Assembly: GCA_947259185.1 (NCBI GenBank)
Contig: CAMYKT010000007.1
Span: 7,007-71,006, forward strand
Reading direction: 5' to 3'
Length of the DNA: 64,000 bases
DNA from: an uncultured Methanobacteriaceae archaeon
GTDB taxonomy: Archaea > Methanobacteriota > Methanobacteria > Methanobacteriales > Methanobacteriaceae
Under the pieces are notes generated by a model that was not told the DNA's origin, did no database searches, and saw only the letters and a program-made list of their open reading frames with translations. The translations under genes and the position numbers were made by a program. Within the stretch, counting starts at the first letter, position 1. Each line of letters starts with the position of its first letter. Below, piece by piece: positions 27,639 to 36,410 of this stretch.

Positions 27639-28190
27639 TTAATCCCGAAGTTCCTCTTCCTGCATACTTACACAAAAACGACAGAGAGCACCGGGAGTAT
27701 TCAACTGTTTTTCTTTTACCGGGCAATAATAAATACCATTTTCATATCTTAATTTAAATCCGCCAGGGAATCGGGTTCCTACAGGATGTATAGATTCTTC
27801 CTTAACAAAAGCAGTATAAGTAGCCACAATCATGGCAATATGGTTAAAACAAAGTTCTTCATGGCATTTAACCTTTCTTTTCTGTTCATTTAGAACTTTA
27901 AGAAACTCTTTTAATTTTTTAGTATCCACTAAACCTTCATATTCTTCTGTGTCTTCTTTTAAATCTTTAATACGTAGAAAAAATGCTTTTGTAAATCTGG
28001 ATATAAAATCATCCCTTTCTTTAGGAGGCATGAATTTAGCATCTTCCCGGAGATAGATACTGGCATCCATGATGTCTTTTATATGTAAATGGGAAGCTTC
28101 TATTTTTAATATTTTCAGTAGCTCCTTTTTACTGAGCTTCTCTGAAAAGTTTAAATCTTCAAGTTTACTGGGGTTTTTTAGAATCAGCAT
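27639..28190 (-). CDS. DUF2115 family protein
   Basis: A 183-aa methanogen protein with a helical N-terminal half and a C-terminal cysteine-bearing block: HPVGTRFPGGFKLRYENG, YYCPVKEKQ and GALCRFCVS. The cysteines (two in the last block, with CHEELCFNH in the middle) suggest a metal site. This is the DUF2115 pattern; function unknown. It begins 26 nt after the Hel308 stop behind GGGAATT, so it is the last gene of a moaC-hel308-DUF2115 unit. Confidence 0.78.
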   Translation of the reverse strand: MLILKNPSKLEDLNFSEKLSKKELLKILKIEASHLHIKDIMDASIYLREDAKFMPPKERDDFISRFTKAFFLRIKDLKEDTEEYEGLVDTKKLKEFLKVLNEQKRKVKCHEELCFNHIAMIVATYTAFVKEESIHPVGTRFPGGFKLRYENGIYYCPVKEKQLNTPGALCRFCVSMQEEELRD

Positions 28191-28216
28191 TTAATTCCCT
28201 TAAAATTTACTTTCCT

Positions 28217-30286
28217 CTAACTTTGAGCATATCTACGCACAGCTGCTGCTAATTTAGGACCTATACCTTCTACCTTCTGAAGTTCTTTCTCAGTAAAAGG
28301 CCTTAAATCTTCACCAAATGCTTTAAAAAGAGCTCTAGCTCTTTTCCTACCCAACCTTTTAACTCCCAGAACCAGAGGTATTAACTCTTCTCTAACACCA
28401 TAGTAAAACCTAGCAGACAGGATATCTAAACTACTCAGTGGATGGTAAATTCCTAAAACCTGGCAGATATCCCGGAAGAACTTAACCAGAAGTGATGCTT
28501 CATAGGAGGCCCGGCGGGTGGTAGCAGCATATACATGGAAAGCATTTTCAATTTCATATTCATTTCGTTCATCAATCCATTCCATTAGAGATGCGGCAGT
28601 GGCTTCTGCATTCTGCATATCCACCGCAAATATACCCTGGCCGGATAATTTCTCCCGGACTGGATCTTTACTTTTACGCCCCTTAAAGGAGATAAGGGGA
28701 AGATCGGGAGTGTGACATATCTGATAAATAAGCTTATAAATATCCAGTTCATCCATATTAGAAGCAAATTCCTTTAATTTAACTGCAGTTTCCACACTAT
28801 AGTTGGATTTAGCAATTAATAATCCCAGGGATGTTGTTTTGAGTCCTTCCGGGGTGGCCTGTAATATTCCATTATGCATTAAAAATTCCAGTGCATTATT
28901 TATTTCATATTCCATACTTTCTGCAGCAAATGTATTCATATAAGGATTATTTTCCATTTGGTATCCATAAAATGTTTTAGTAAAGAATTCCTGAAGTTCA
29001 ACCTGGTTTTTCGCCATGGAAGAAGCTATCTGGGCTATTATTTGCCTGTAAACTGCATCTTTATTTTCAATTAGTTTGGAATGGGTTGGCTCTATTTCTC
29101 CCTGTACATAATATTCCTGTAAATCATAGGCTTCATCCAGGGTTTTGGCAATCAGGTAAGAGTATCCCACATCATCGTATTGTGGTCGGCCGGCACGTCC
29201 TGACATTTGCTCATAATCAAATACTGGAATCTTTTGTGGGCCCTGAGATGTCCAGCGGGTGTAATCCCTGATTACAACACTACGTGAAGGTAAATTAACC
29301 CCATACATTAAACTGGGGGTGGAGGTAATCATGAGTAAATTTCCTGAACGAAATTCATCTTCAATAATCTCCTTTTGTTCACTGAAAAGGCCCGCGTGAT
29401 GGAAGGCCACCCCGTTTTTAGCAGAATCAGCCAATTTTAAACAGATACTGGTAGGTCGGGATCCTTTTTTTTCAGGTACCTGTAGAATTTTTTCAGAAAC
29501 TTCTCTAAAATCTTTCTTCCGGGAAGTGGGCACTTTATTTTTGATTTTATCTGCCACATAACTGGCCAGAGACTCGGTAAATCTCCGGGTGGAAACGAAG
29601 GTCAGTGCCTGTGAATTTTCTTCTAAAGCCTTTTCCAATATCTTAACAATAACATCGTTCTTATTTTTGGTACTGAACATTTCAGTGTTGAGTACTTCTT
29701 TATGAAGGGGTACTGGACGGTAATCATGCTCAACTACCCGGGCATTTAACCATCCTGCAATTTCTCCCATATTCTGCAGAGTGGCAGAAAGTGCCACAAT
29801 ACGCATCCCGGGGTTTACCATATGGGAACGAGTTATGGCACATTCAATGGTTGGCCCTCGGGTGTACTCTCCGATCATATGGAATTCATCCACAATCAAA
29901 AGATCAACTTCTCGTATGTTGTTCCAGGAAAAACGGGTAATACTATCAAAAGATTCAAAAACCATTACTGATAAATCACTGGATTGGGGATGTCTTCCTA
30001 CTGTAAAACCGTGTTCTTCCAGTAACTTAAACTCTTTTAACTTTTCATTTTGAATAGAAAGAAGAGGCACTGCATAAATAACCTTTCCTCCGTTCAAAAG
30101 AGCTTTTATTGCAGCTAAAACTCCTAAGAGTGTTTTTCCACTGGCGGTAGGAATGGCTATAATGTAATTATCCTTGGCATCCAGGTATCCTGATTCAATA
30201 ACTGCTTTTTGCGCAGGATTAAAATTCTCAATATGGGGGTAGCATCCATTTATTATGTCCTTTAGATTGTAATCCAGAGTCTCCAT
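28217..30286 (-). CDS. hel308: ATP-dependent DNA helicase Hel308
   Basis: Superfamily 2 Ski2-like 3'-5' helicase that acts on stalled forks and D-loops. The 689-aa length matches the characterised Methanothermobacter enzyme. Motifs: Walker A AIPTASGKTLLG (Lys near 51), motif II VDEFH, SATLQNMGE, TSTPSLMYGVNLP, and motif VI QMSGRAGRPQYD. The winged-helix and ratchet domains follow, and the C-terminus ends with a helix-hairpin-helix-like segment (ELQKVEGIGPKLAAAVRRY). A GTG four codons upstream is in frame; the ATG at 30286 is preferred. Confidence 0.93.
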   Translation of the reverse strand: METLDYNLKDIINGCYPHIENFNPAQKAVIESGYLDAKDNYIIAIPTASGKTLLGVLAAIKALLNGGKVIYAVPLLSIQNEKLKEFKLLEEHGFTVGRHPQSSDLSVMVFESFDSITRFSWNNIREVDLLIVDEFHMIGEYTRGPTIECAITRSHMVNPGMRIVALSATLQNMGEIAGWLNARVVEHDYRPVPLHKEVLNTEMFSTKNKNDVIVKILEKALEENSQALTFVSTRRFTESLASYVADKIKNKVPTSRKKDFREVSEKILQVPEKKGSRPTSICLKLADSAKNGVAFHHAGLFSEQKEIIEDEFRSGNLLMITSTPSLMYGVNLPSRSVVIRDYTRWTSQGPQKIPVFDYEQMSGRAGRPQYDDVGYSYLIAKTLDEAYDLQEYYVQGEIEPTHSKLIENKDAVYRQIIAQIASSMAKNQVELQEFFTKTFYGYQMENNPYMNTFAAESMEYEINNALEFLMHNGILQATPEGLKTTSLGLLIAKSNYSVETAVKLKEFASNMDELDIYKLIYQICHTPDLPLISFKGRKSKDPVREKLSGQGIFAVDMQNAEATAASLMEWIDERNEYEIENAFHVYAATTRRASYEASLLVKFFRDICQVLGIYHPLSSLDILSARFYYGVREELIPLVLGVKRLGRKRARALFKAFGEDLRPFTEKELQKVEGIGPKLAAAVRRYAQS

Positions 30287-30322
30287 GATAATCAGCACTT
30301 TTAGTAAGATTCGAGGTGTATT

Positions 30323-30859
30323 TTAATTCCCTTTTTTTGTTTTTCCAGTACCATTATGCCTGTAATCAATGGTTTCTTTGCTAAAAATTTCTTCTTTATT
30401 TTTTTCAACTACCACTATATCTTTAATGGAGGTAGAGGGGTACTGACCATCTACATTTTTTTCCACACTCTTAACCATATCCCATATGGTCAGTAATCCA
30501 ACACTAACTCCGGTGAGGGCTTCCATTTCTACTCCTGTTTTTCCAGCTGAATTTACACTTACAATTACTTGTATATGGTCATTTAATACTTCAAAGCTCA
30601 CTTCTATCCCGGTGACAGGCAGGGGATGGCATAGGGGAATTATGCTGGAAGTAGCCTTGACTGCATTTATAGCTGCAATCTGTGACGTGGTGAGAACATT
30701 ACCCTTTTCCAGGGCATTATTTTCAATTAGATCAATGGTTTTCTTTTTTAGAAAAATTTTTCCTGATGCAACTGCACTCCTTTTTAGGGAAGGTTTATCT
30801 CCTACCTCTACCATATGGACCCCTTCTGGGGTTAGATGGGTGAAATCCTTATTTTTCAT
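30323..30859 (-). CDS. moaC: Cyclic pyranopterin monophosphate synthase
   Basis: Makes cPMP from the 3',8-cyclo-GTP formed by MoaA, in molybdopterin/tungstopterin synthesis needed by formylmethanofuran dehydrogenase. The 178-aa protein shows MVEVGDKPSLKRSAVASG, the conserved IPLCHPLPVTGI, TGVEMEALTGVSVGLLTIWDMVKS and the active-site Lys/Asp region at the C-terminus. The frame opens nine codons earlier, but the ATG at 30859 follows AAGGAGAATAGCT. It is first in a unit with hel308 and the DUF2115 gene. Confidence 0.93.
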   Translation of the reverse strand: MKNKDFTHLTPEGVHMVEVGDKPSLKRSAVASGKIFLKKKTIDLIENNALEKGNVLTTSQIAAINAVKATSSIIPLCHPLPVTGIEVSFEVLNDHIQVIVSVNSAGKTGVEMEALTGVSVGLLTIWDMVKSVEKNVDGQYPSTSIKDIVVVEKNKEEIFSKETIDYRHNGTGKTKKGN

Positions 30860-30982
30860 AGCTATTCTCCTTATAAGCACTTTCACATCTTCATAAAATT
30901 CTTGTTTCCAATTTGATAACTATATATTATTAATATTAACATTATCATTAGTATTAAATTCATCTTATTGGGAAATATTAGA

Positions 30983-32050
30983 TTAATAGGGTATCTTAAC
31001 ATTTGCATATTTTAGGGCCCTTTCACGCGCTTTTTCACCCATTTTTTCCCTTAAATCTTTATTTTCAAGTATTAGATCCATAGCTTCTGCTAAGGCCACG
31101 GGATTTCTGGGTTCTATCAGTATTCCTACATCTTCACTTACTAACTCCGGTATACCTCCCACAGAAGTTGCCACTACGGGTTTTCCTGAAGCCATGGCTT
31201 CTAAAAGCGCAATTCCAAAACTTTCTGATAGTGAAGGCAGGACCAGTAATTCCGCAGCAGGTATTATCTTATCTATATCATAGCGGGCTCCAGTAAAATG
31301 GACATCTTTTATATTTTCATACTCTGTCATGCCCTTTAAATCTTGGAGAAGAGGACCTCCTCCAACAATTGCCAGAAATGCAGGTTGCTCCATAAACTTT
31401 TTAGCTCTTAAAAGATAATGAACGCCTTTTTGACGAACCAGATTTCCTAAGAATAGTACAAGGGGTTTATCTTCTGCGATACCTATCTCCTTTTTGAAAT
31501 CACTGGTATTTTCAGGATTAAACTTTTCTACATCAACTCCATTCCAGGTAACCTTTAGTTTTTTATCCACTCCTGGAATGTTCATTTTTAAAATCTTATC
31601 TTCCAAGGATTTACTTACCACAAATACCTCATCTGCCTTTTTTAGAATCATATGGAAAAATGGTTTTAAAATTTTCCGGGAAGATAATAAAAATACATCG
31701 GATCCATGTAATGTGATACAAGTCTTTTTACCGGTTAATACTCCTCCTAGAACTGCTACCAATCCTGGTGGAAGTAAATAATGGGCATGGATAAGGTCTA
31801 TGTCATTTTTCCGGACCATTCTAATCAATTTCCAGGTGGCGGTAATGGTGAATATAAAACCTCTTAATCCGGGTATTTGGGGAGTGGGAGCGTATTCTAC
31901 CTGTAAATTAGCCCTATCTATTTTTTCATGTGGATAAGTTAGCACATAGACTTCATCCCCTCTTTCCAGGAGGGCATTTGATAATAAATAAACATAGGAT
32001 GCAATTCCACCTACATGGGGAGGAAAATGACCCACCATACATACTTTCAT
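30983..32050 (-). CDS. GT4 family glycosyltransferase
   Basis: A 355-aa GT-B fold glycosyltransferase. The N-terminal domain begins MVGHFPPHVGGIASYVYLL with the glycine-rich acceptor loop. The C-terminal nucleotide-sugar domain has FLGNLVRQKGVHYLL, the E-x7-E motif SLSESFGIALLEAMASGKPVVA and GGIPELV. The end (ALKYANVKIPY) is slightly shorter than in many family members. The likely target is a cell-surface glycan; donor and acceptor are unknown. The start follows CCGGAGATTAAAAAT. Confidence 0.85.
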   Translation of the reverse strand: MKVCMVGHFPPHVGGIASYVYLLSNALLERGDEVYVLTYPHEKIDRANLQVEYAPTPQIPGLRGFIFTITATWKLIRMVRKNDIDLIHAHYLLPPGLVAVLGGVLTGKKTCITLHGSDVFLLSSRKILKPFFHMILKKADEVFVVSKSLEDKILKMNIPGVDKKLKVTWNGVDVEKFNPENTSDFKKEIGIAEDKPLVLFLGNLVRQKGVHYLLRAKKFMEQPAFLAIVGGGPLLQDLKGMTEYENIKDVHFTGARYDIDKIIPAAELLVLPSLSESFGIALLEAMASGKPVVATSVGGIPELVSEDVGILIEPRNPVALAEAMDLILENKDLREKMGEKARERALKYANVKIPY

Positions 32051-32081
32051 ATTTTTAATCTCCGGGTTTAGCAGGGATTTA

Positions 32082-33152
32082 TTAGTTATATGGTGGATTT
32101 AGAATCGTTCCATCCATACGAACTATTATAACTTCTACTTTAAGTGGAAATCTGTCCTGGATTTTATCTTTAATAGATTGGGAAATACTTTGGAAAACTT
32201 CGTCCAGGATACATTCTTTATTCAAAAGATCAATCATATCTTCTGTGGTTTTTTTGGAGAAAATTTCTGCAACTAAGGCAGGGGATGCTCCTTTCAATGC
32301 TGCATGGGCGGCTATTATTTCAGTTCTTGCATCAGCCACAGAATGTTTGGTATTGAATATGCCACCGGCTATTTTAACCAGTTTACCTGCATGCCCATAA
32401 ACAATTAATTTTTTGATGCCTTTTTCAACTGCCTTTTCCAGCATAAAACCAACATAGTTACTCATTTGAATTATCTGGTCCTTTTCAACTTTCATTGAGT
32501 TTAAGGCTAGATTTTCACCAATATTGCCCGGAACATAAATCAAATCCTCATAACCCATGGCCAGGGCCACATCCAGCTGACACTCCAGGGAATCTTTATA
32601 AGCAGCACTGGACATGGGTCGTGATATGCCGGTGGTACCTAAAATGGATAGCCCTCCCTCTATACCCAGGCGAGGGTTCATGGTTCGGGAAGCAACTTCT
32701 TTTCCACCTGGAATGGATATGGTTATTATGGCACCTTCCCCGTCACCCAACAAGTTTTTCACATTTTCTTCAATCATACTTTTAGGCACAGGGTTAATAG
32801 CTGCTTCACCAATCGGGATTTGTAATCCGGGTTTTGTAATGAGTCCCACCCCTTCACCTCCCCTGATGGAAATTACTTGATTTGCAGTTATGCTGACTTC
32901 TGCAACAATTTCCAGGTTTATGGTAACATCCAGATCACCATATGGTTTTTTAATTACCGAGGCCTTAGCAGCATTAGAATCTATTTTTTCAGTAGTATGG
33001 ACTTCTATTTCCAGTTCACCAAAAGGAACATTTATTTTAACTGAATTTATATTTAATTCTTCTTTAATGGCCATTATAGCTGCCACTGAAGCTGCAGTTG
33101 CTGCACTACCGGTGGTGATACCATAGGGAGTTTTGTTATTCAACGGAGTCAT
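32082..33152 (-). CDS. cbiD: Cobalt-precorrin-5B (C1)-methyltransferase
   Basis: Methylates C-1 in the anaerobic corrin ring pathway, supplying cobamides for the methyltransferases of methanogenesis. The 356-aa protein starts with the CbiD signature YGITTGSAATAASVAA and contains TKPGLQIPIGEAAINPVPK, TISIPGGKEVA and GILGTTGI-like text, and YGHAGKLVKIAGGIFNTKHSVADAR in two conserved blocks. The start follows GGGATTTATTA. Cobyric acid synthase (50.3 kb) is a second cobamide gene in the window, not adjacent. Confidence 0.94.
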   Translation of the reverse strand: MTPLNNKTPYGITTGSAATAASVAAIMAIKEELNINSVKINVPFGELEIEVHTTEKIDSNAAKASVIKKPYGDLDVTINLEIVAEVSITANQVISIRGGEGVGLITKPGLQIPIGEAAINPVPKSMIEENVKNLLGDGEGAIITISIPGGKEVASRTMNPRLGIEGGLSILGTTGISRPMSSAAYKDSLECQLDVALAMGYEDLIYVPGNIGENLALNSMKVEKDQIIQMSNYVGFMLEKAVEKGIKKLIVYGHAGKLVKIAGGIFNTKHSVADARTEIIAAHAALKGASPALVAEIFSKKTTEDMIDLLNKECILDEVFQSISQSIKDKIQDRFPLKVEVIIVRMDGTILNPPYN

Positions 33153-33187
33153 TAATAAATCCCAAAAAAAATTATATAAAAAAAAAT

Positions 33188-33448
33188 TTATTCATTTAAT
33201 TCTTCTTTGATAGCTTGCATTAACTCTTCTTTGGAGGGAGCACCTACAAACTTGACTACACCATTCATAGCAATCGCTGGAACAGCCATTAGTCCATAAT
33301 TCACGGCTTTTTCTCTATCTTCCATGATGTCAACTGTTTCAACTTCCAGAACATCTCCCAGATCTTTTTTAGCCTCATCCACTACTTCTATTGCCATAGG
33401 GCAGTAAGGGCAGGTGGGTGAAGTAAATACCTCGATTTTTACAACCAT
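33188..33448 (-). CDS. Small thioredoxin/glutaredoxin-like protein
   Basis: An 86-aa single-domain disulfide oxidoreductase with the active site CPYC (residues 12-15) and the cis-Pro loop MAVPAIAMNG. This matches the very short methanogen thioredoxin/glutaredoxin-like proteins of Methanocaldococcus and Methanothermobacter (about 85 aa). It probably reduces target enzyme disulfides in the cytoplasm. The start follows ATGGAGGTACAAAC. A 289-nt spacer with nothing recognisable separates it from sppA. Confidence 0.9.
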   Translation of the reverse strand: MVVKIEVFTSPTCPYCPMAIEVVDEAKKDLGDVLEVETVDIMEDREKAVNYGLMAVPAIAMNGVVKFVGAPSKEELMQAIKEELNE

Positions 33449-33737
33449 GTTTGTACCTCCATATTAGAATTACTTTTTTCTATTTAATCGTAATATTAAA
33501 TTAATGTTGTATTTTATTTATCCTTTTTTTATAAAAGCTATTCCCTTTGTAACATTCTTTTATCTGTATTTTAGGATTAAATACTTATTCTTTATTCAAT
33601 CTTTAGAAATTTTAAAAAAGAGAGTGGTATTTTAATTCAAATAAAAGAAACTTTAATTTTTAATTAAGTATCCTATTCTCTAATTTAGTAAATAGTAATG
33701 GGCAATTTTAAAAAAATCAAAAAAAGGGATTCAGATT

Positions 33738-34649
33738 TTAATAAATATTCTGAATAGTTCCCTGATCCATATTTTCCCCAATACCCATTCCCAGTGCGTA
33801 GCCAATTTTAGTGCCTATGCTACTAAGAAGGGATTCCAGAGTGGTACGGGGAGCAAAACTAACGACTTTATAATCTTTTAGCCCTGCTAAATGGGCTGCT
33901 ATATCAAGAGCGTCATCTTTGCCACCTAAATCATCCACCAGTTTCAGATTTTTAGCCTGTCTTCCAGTGTATATTTTTCCCTCGGCAATTCCGGCCACAT
34001 AACTTTTACTCAGGTTTCGGTTTTCTGCAACCTGTTCTATGAAGTAATCATATTCTTCATCAACCATATTCTGCAGCATTTCTTTTTCTTCTGGAGTTAA
34101 TTCCCGGTAATCAGCACCCATATCCTTGTATTCTCCTCCTTTTATGGCGTATTTGTTGATTCCCTCCCGGTCATATAATCTTGAAAGGTCAATTAGATCC
34201 ACCAGTACTCCAATACTACCTACCCATGAGGAGGGGCTGGCCACGATATGATCTGCTCCAGATGCAACTAGATATGCTCCAGAAGCTCCGGTATCACTTA
34301 TCCAGACTACTACTGGCTTTTCAGAACTTTGAACTGATTCCATAATTTCTTCACTAGCCACAGGACTTCCTCCTGGACTATTTACATCCAATAAGATGGC
34401 TTTAACATTTACATCCTGATTTGCATTTTGTATTAGTTCTTTAATAACATCAGGATTACTTACACTGCTACCCATCAAATTTGATGGTGAATAAGCAATT
34501 TGTCCATATATGGGAATCACAGCTATGGTACCACTCGTGGATGCATTCCATGAGTTTCCTATAACTGAGATTAAGGATAATAAAATTATTGCAAGTAATA
34601 CCAGGCCTCCTATGGAGCCCAGCAAAACTGTCTTGTTTTTTTTATCCAT
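33738..34649 (-). CDS. sppA: Signal peptide peptidase SppA
   Basis: Membrane-anchored serine protease that degrades cleaved signal peptides. It is 303 aa with one N-terminal membrane helix (TVLLGSIGGLVLLAIILLSL) and an S49 domain outside. The nucleophile Ser is in SDTGASGAYLVASGADH and the general-base Lys in GGEYKDMGADYRELTPEE. DVNSPGGSP forms the oxyanion region. The start follows GATGATATT. The gene is preceded by the 309-nt spacer shared with shikimate kinase. Confidence 0.92.
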   Translation of the reverse strand: MDKKNKTVLLGSIGGLVLLAIILLSLISVIGNSWNASTSGTIAVIPIYGQIAYSPSNLMGSSVSNPDVIKELIQNANQDVNVKAILLDVNSPGGSPVASEEIMESVQSSEKPVVVWISDTGASGAYLVASGADHIVASPSSWVGSIGVLVDLIDLSRLYDREGINKYAIKGGEYKDMGADYRELTPEEKEMLQNMVDEEYDYFIEQVAENRNLSKSYVAGIAEGKIYTGRQAKNLKLVDDLGGKDDALDIAAHLAGLKDYKVVSFAPRTTLESLLSSIGTKIGYALGMGIGENMDQGTIQNIY

Positions 34650-34958
34650 AATATCATCTTTTTAGATATTCTTAAATTTATAGTATTTTTGGATTGAAAT
34701 TTATTACATAAACAGTATTTAAATCTTCCTGATTTCCAATTTAATTTATAAAATTCGATACAATATTTATTGTTTCCAGATTCATTACTTGATCCTGGAA
34801 CCTTAATTATCTAGTTTATCTTAAATACTTTTTACTAAATTCTTTAGAATAATTATTATTAAAAACAATATATTTTTGTTACAGTTATATAATAGTAATT
34901 TGATAATCACTTAATTCCCTAATCATACTCCTGGCAGTTTTAAGTAAATGGTGATATC
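34650..34958. other. Divergent promoter spacer sppA/aroK
   Basis: An AT-rich 309-nt spacer between two divergent genes. It holds promoters for both, but the many TATA-like stretches prevent a unique choice. An inverted repeat TTCCAG/CTGGAA (34774-34779 and 34795-34800) is the only ordered element noted. No coding potential was seen. Confidence 0.5.
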
Positions 34959-35816
34959 TTGAAAAAAAAAGTAAGGTCTCCGGGTTCAGCCACAGTAATT
35001 AATGCCATATCAACTGGTAGTGGATCGGCATTTGGAATTGATCTTCATGTAACTGCAGAAGCTAGTTTAAAAGAATCTGGAATAAAATGTTCATCTAATC
35101 CAGATGTCAATCCCCTTTTAATGGAATTATGTGTAAAGAAGGTACTGGATTATCATGGATTGAACTCCGGGATTAGAGTCAAAACCAGTTCAACTCTTCC
35201 TGTGGCTTCTGGTCTTTCCAGTAGTAGTGCTACTTCTAATGCAGTGGTCATGTCCACTACAAGGCTACTGGAAGAAGAATTTGAATTGAAACCCATGTCT
35301 GACATGGAAATACTTAACATGGGCATTGATGCCTCTTTAGAAGCAGGGGTAACTATTACAGGCGCTTTTGACGATGCTAGCGCCTCCTTTTTCGGAGGAC
35401 TCACCATAACCAACAATTTAAAAAGAGAAATTATATATCATGAAAAGATGGAAAAACAAAACATATTAATATACATGCCAGACAGAAAGTCACTGACCGC
35501 ACAATCTGATGTAAAGCGAATGAAGCTTCTGGCACCCTGGGTGAATATAGCCTTCCAGCAAACTCTCCAGGGAGATATATTTAATGCTTTAACTTTAAAT
35601 GGAATTTTATATTGTGCAGCACTGGGATTTGATTCAAATATAGCTCTTGATGCTCTTGATGCTGGTGCAATAGCATCTGGATTGTCGGGGACTGGACCTT
35701 CATTTGTGGCAGTAGTTAATGAAAAAAACCAGGAAAATGTCCAGGAAGCCTGGAAAGCATATCCGGGTAATATTATTGCTACTAAAATAGATAATATTGG
35801 CACCAAGGTGGTTTAA
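34959..35816 (+). CDS. aroK: Archaeal shikimate kinase (GHMP type)
   Basis: Phosphorylates shikimate at the 3-position in aromatic amino acid synthesis. The archaeal enzyme is a GHMP kinase unrelated to bacterial AroK. The 285-aa protein has GSGSAFGIDLHV, the ATP loop LPVASGLSSSSATSNA and the C-terminal SGLSGTGPSFVAVV. It begins with TTG at 34959, supported by AAATGGTGATATC. Its stop is directly followed by the ATG of chorismate mutase. Confidence 0.93.
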   Translation: MKKKVRSPGSATVINAISTGSGSAFGIDLHVTAEASLKESGIKCSSNPDVNPLLMELCVKKVLDYHGLNSGIRVKTSSTLPVASGLSSSSATSNAVVMSTTRLLEEEFELKPMSDMEILNMGIDASLEAGVTITGAFDDASASFFGGLTITNNLKREIIYHEKMEKQNILIYMPDRKSLTAQSDVKRMKLLAPWVNIAFQQTLQGDIFNALTLNGILYCAALGFDSNIALDALDAGAIASGLSGTGPSFVAVVNEKNQENVQEAWKAYPGNIIATKIDNIGTKVV

Positions 35817-36128
35817 ATGGATAAATCCCGTGCTTTAAAACTTCTTCAGGATTCCAGGGAAAGAATTGATAGTATTGATGAAGAACTATTATCTTTAATC
35901 AGTAAGAGGACAGCCCTTTCCCGTGATATTATTAAGGCTAAGATACTTCTGGATATTGATATACATGACCCTAAACGGGAAGAACATATCCAGAAAAAAG
36001 CAAAAAATATAGCCAGAGAAAATAATATTGATGAAGAAGGACTCAGCCAGATAATGAAAATACTTACAGATTTAAATAAAAAAGAACAAGAAGAAATATT
36101 GAGGAGGAAAAATAATGGGAAATATTAG
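35817..36128 (+). CDS. Chorismate mutase (AroQ class)
   Basis: Converts chorismate to prephenate for phenylalanine and tyrosine. A 103-aa all-helical AroQ domain: RERIDSIDEELLSLISKRTALS, then the catalytic KAKILLDIDIHDPKREE, and helix 3. It starts on the base after the aroK stop and its last 14 nt overlap the S17e gene, indicating tight translational coupling across the three genes. Confidence 0.9.
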   Translation: MDKSRALKLLQDSRERIDSIDEELLSLISKRTALSRDIIKAKILLDIDIHDPKREEHIQKKAKNIARENNIDEEGLSQIMKILTDLNKKEQEEILRRKNNGKY

Positions 36129-36309
36129 AACATCATTTGTTAAAAGAATATCCAGAGAACTAATTGAAACTCACCGGGGTAAGTTCACCACTGATTTTGA
36201 TGAAAATAAAAAATTGGTGGAACAATATTCTACAGTAAGTACCAAACACTTACGAAATAAAATTGCAGGATATGTTACCCGGTTAGTTCGAAATAATGCG
36301 GTACTTTAA
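36115..36309 (+). CDS. rps17e: Ribosomal protein S17e
   Basis: A 64-aa small-subunit protein found in archaea and eukaryotes. MGNIRTSFVKRISRELIE, then FDENKKLVEQY and the C-terminal RNKIAGYVTRLVRN are characteristic. A strong GAGGAGGAAAAATA ribosome binding site lies inside the end of the chorismate mutase gene, with a 14-nt overlap. Position between aromatic and aspartate-family amino acid genes is notable for a ribosomal protein. Confidence 0.95.
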   Translation: MGNIRTSFVKRISRELIETHRGKFTTDFDENKKLVEQYSTVSTKHLRNKIAGYVTRLVRNNAVL

Positions 36310-36410
36310 GGGTTAAAATAAGTAGATAAAAGTGTATTAACCCTTATACACTTAAATTCATATTTATATTAATTATTTTTATCATATTATACTAAAGGTT
36401 GTGGATCTTG

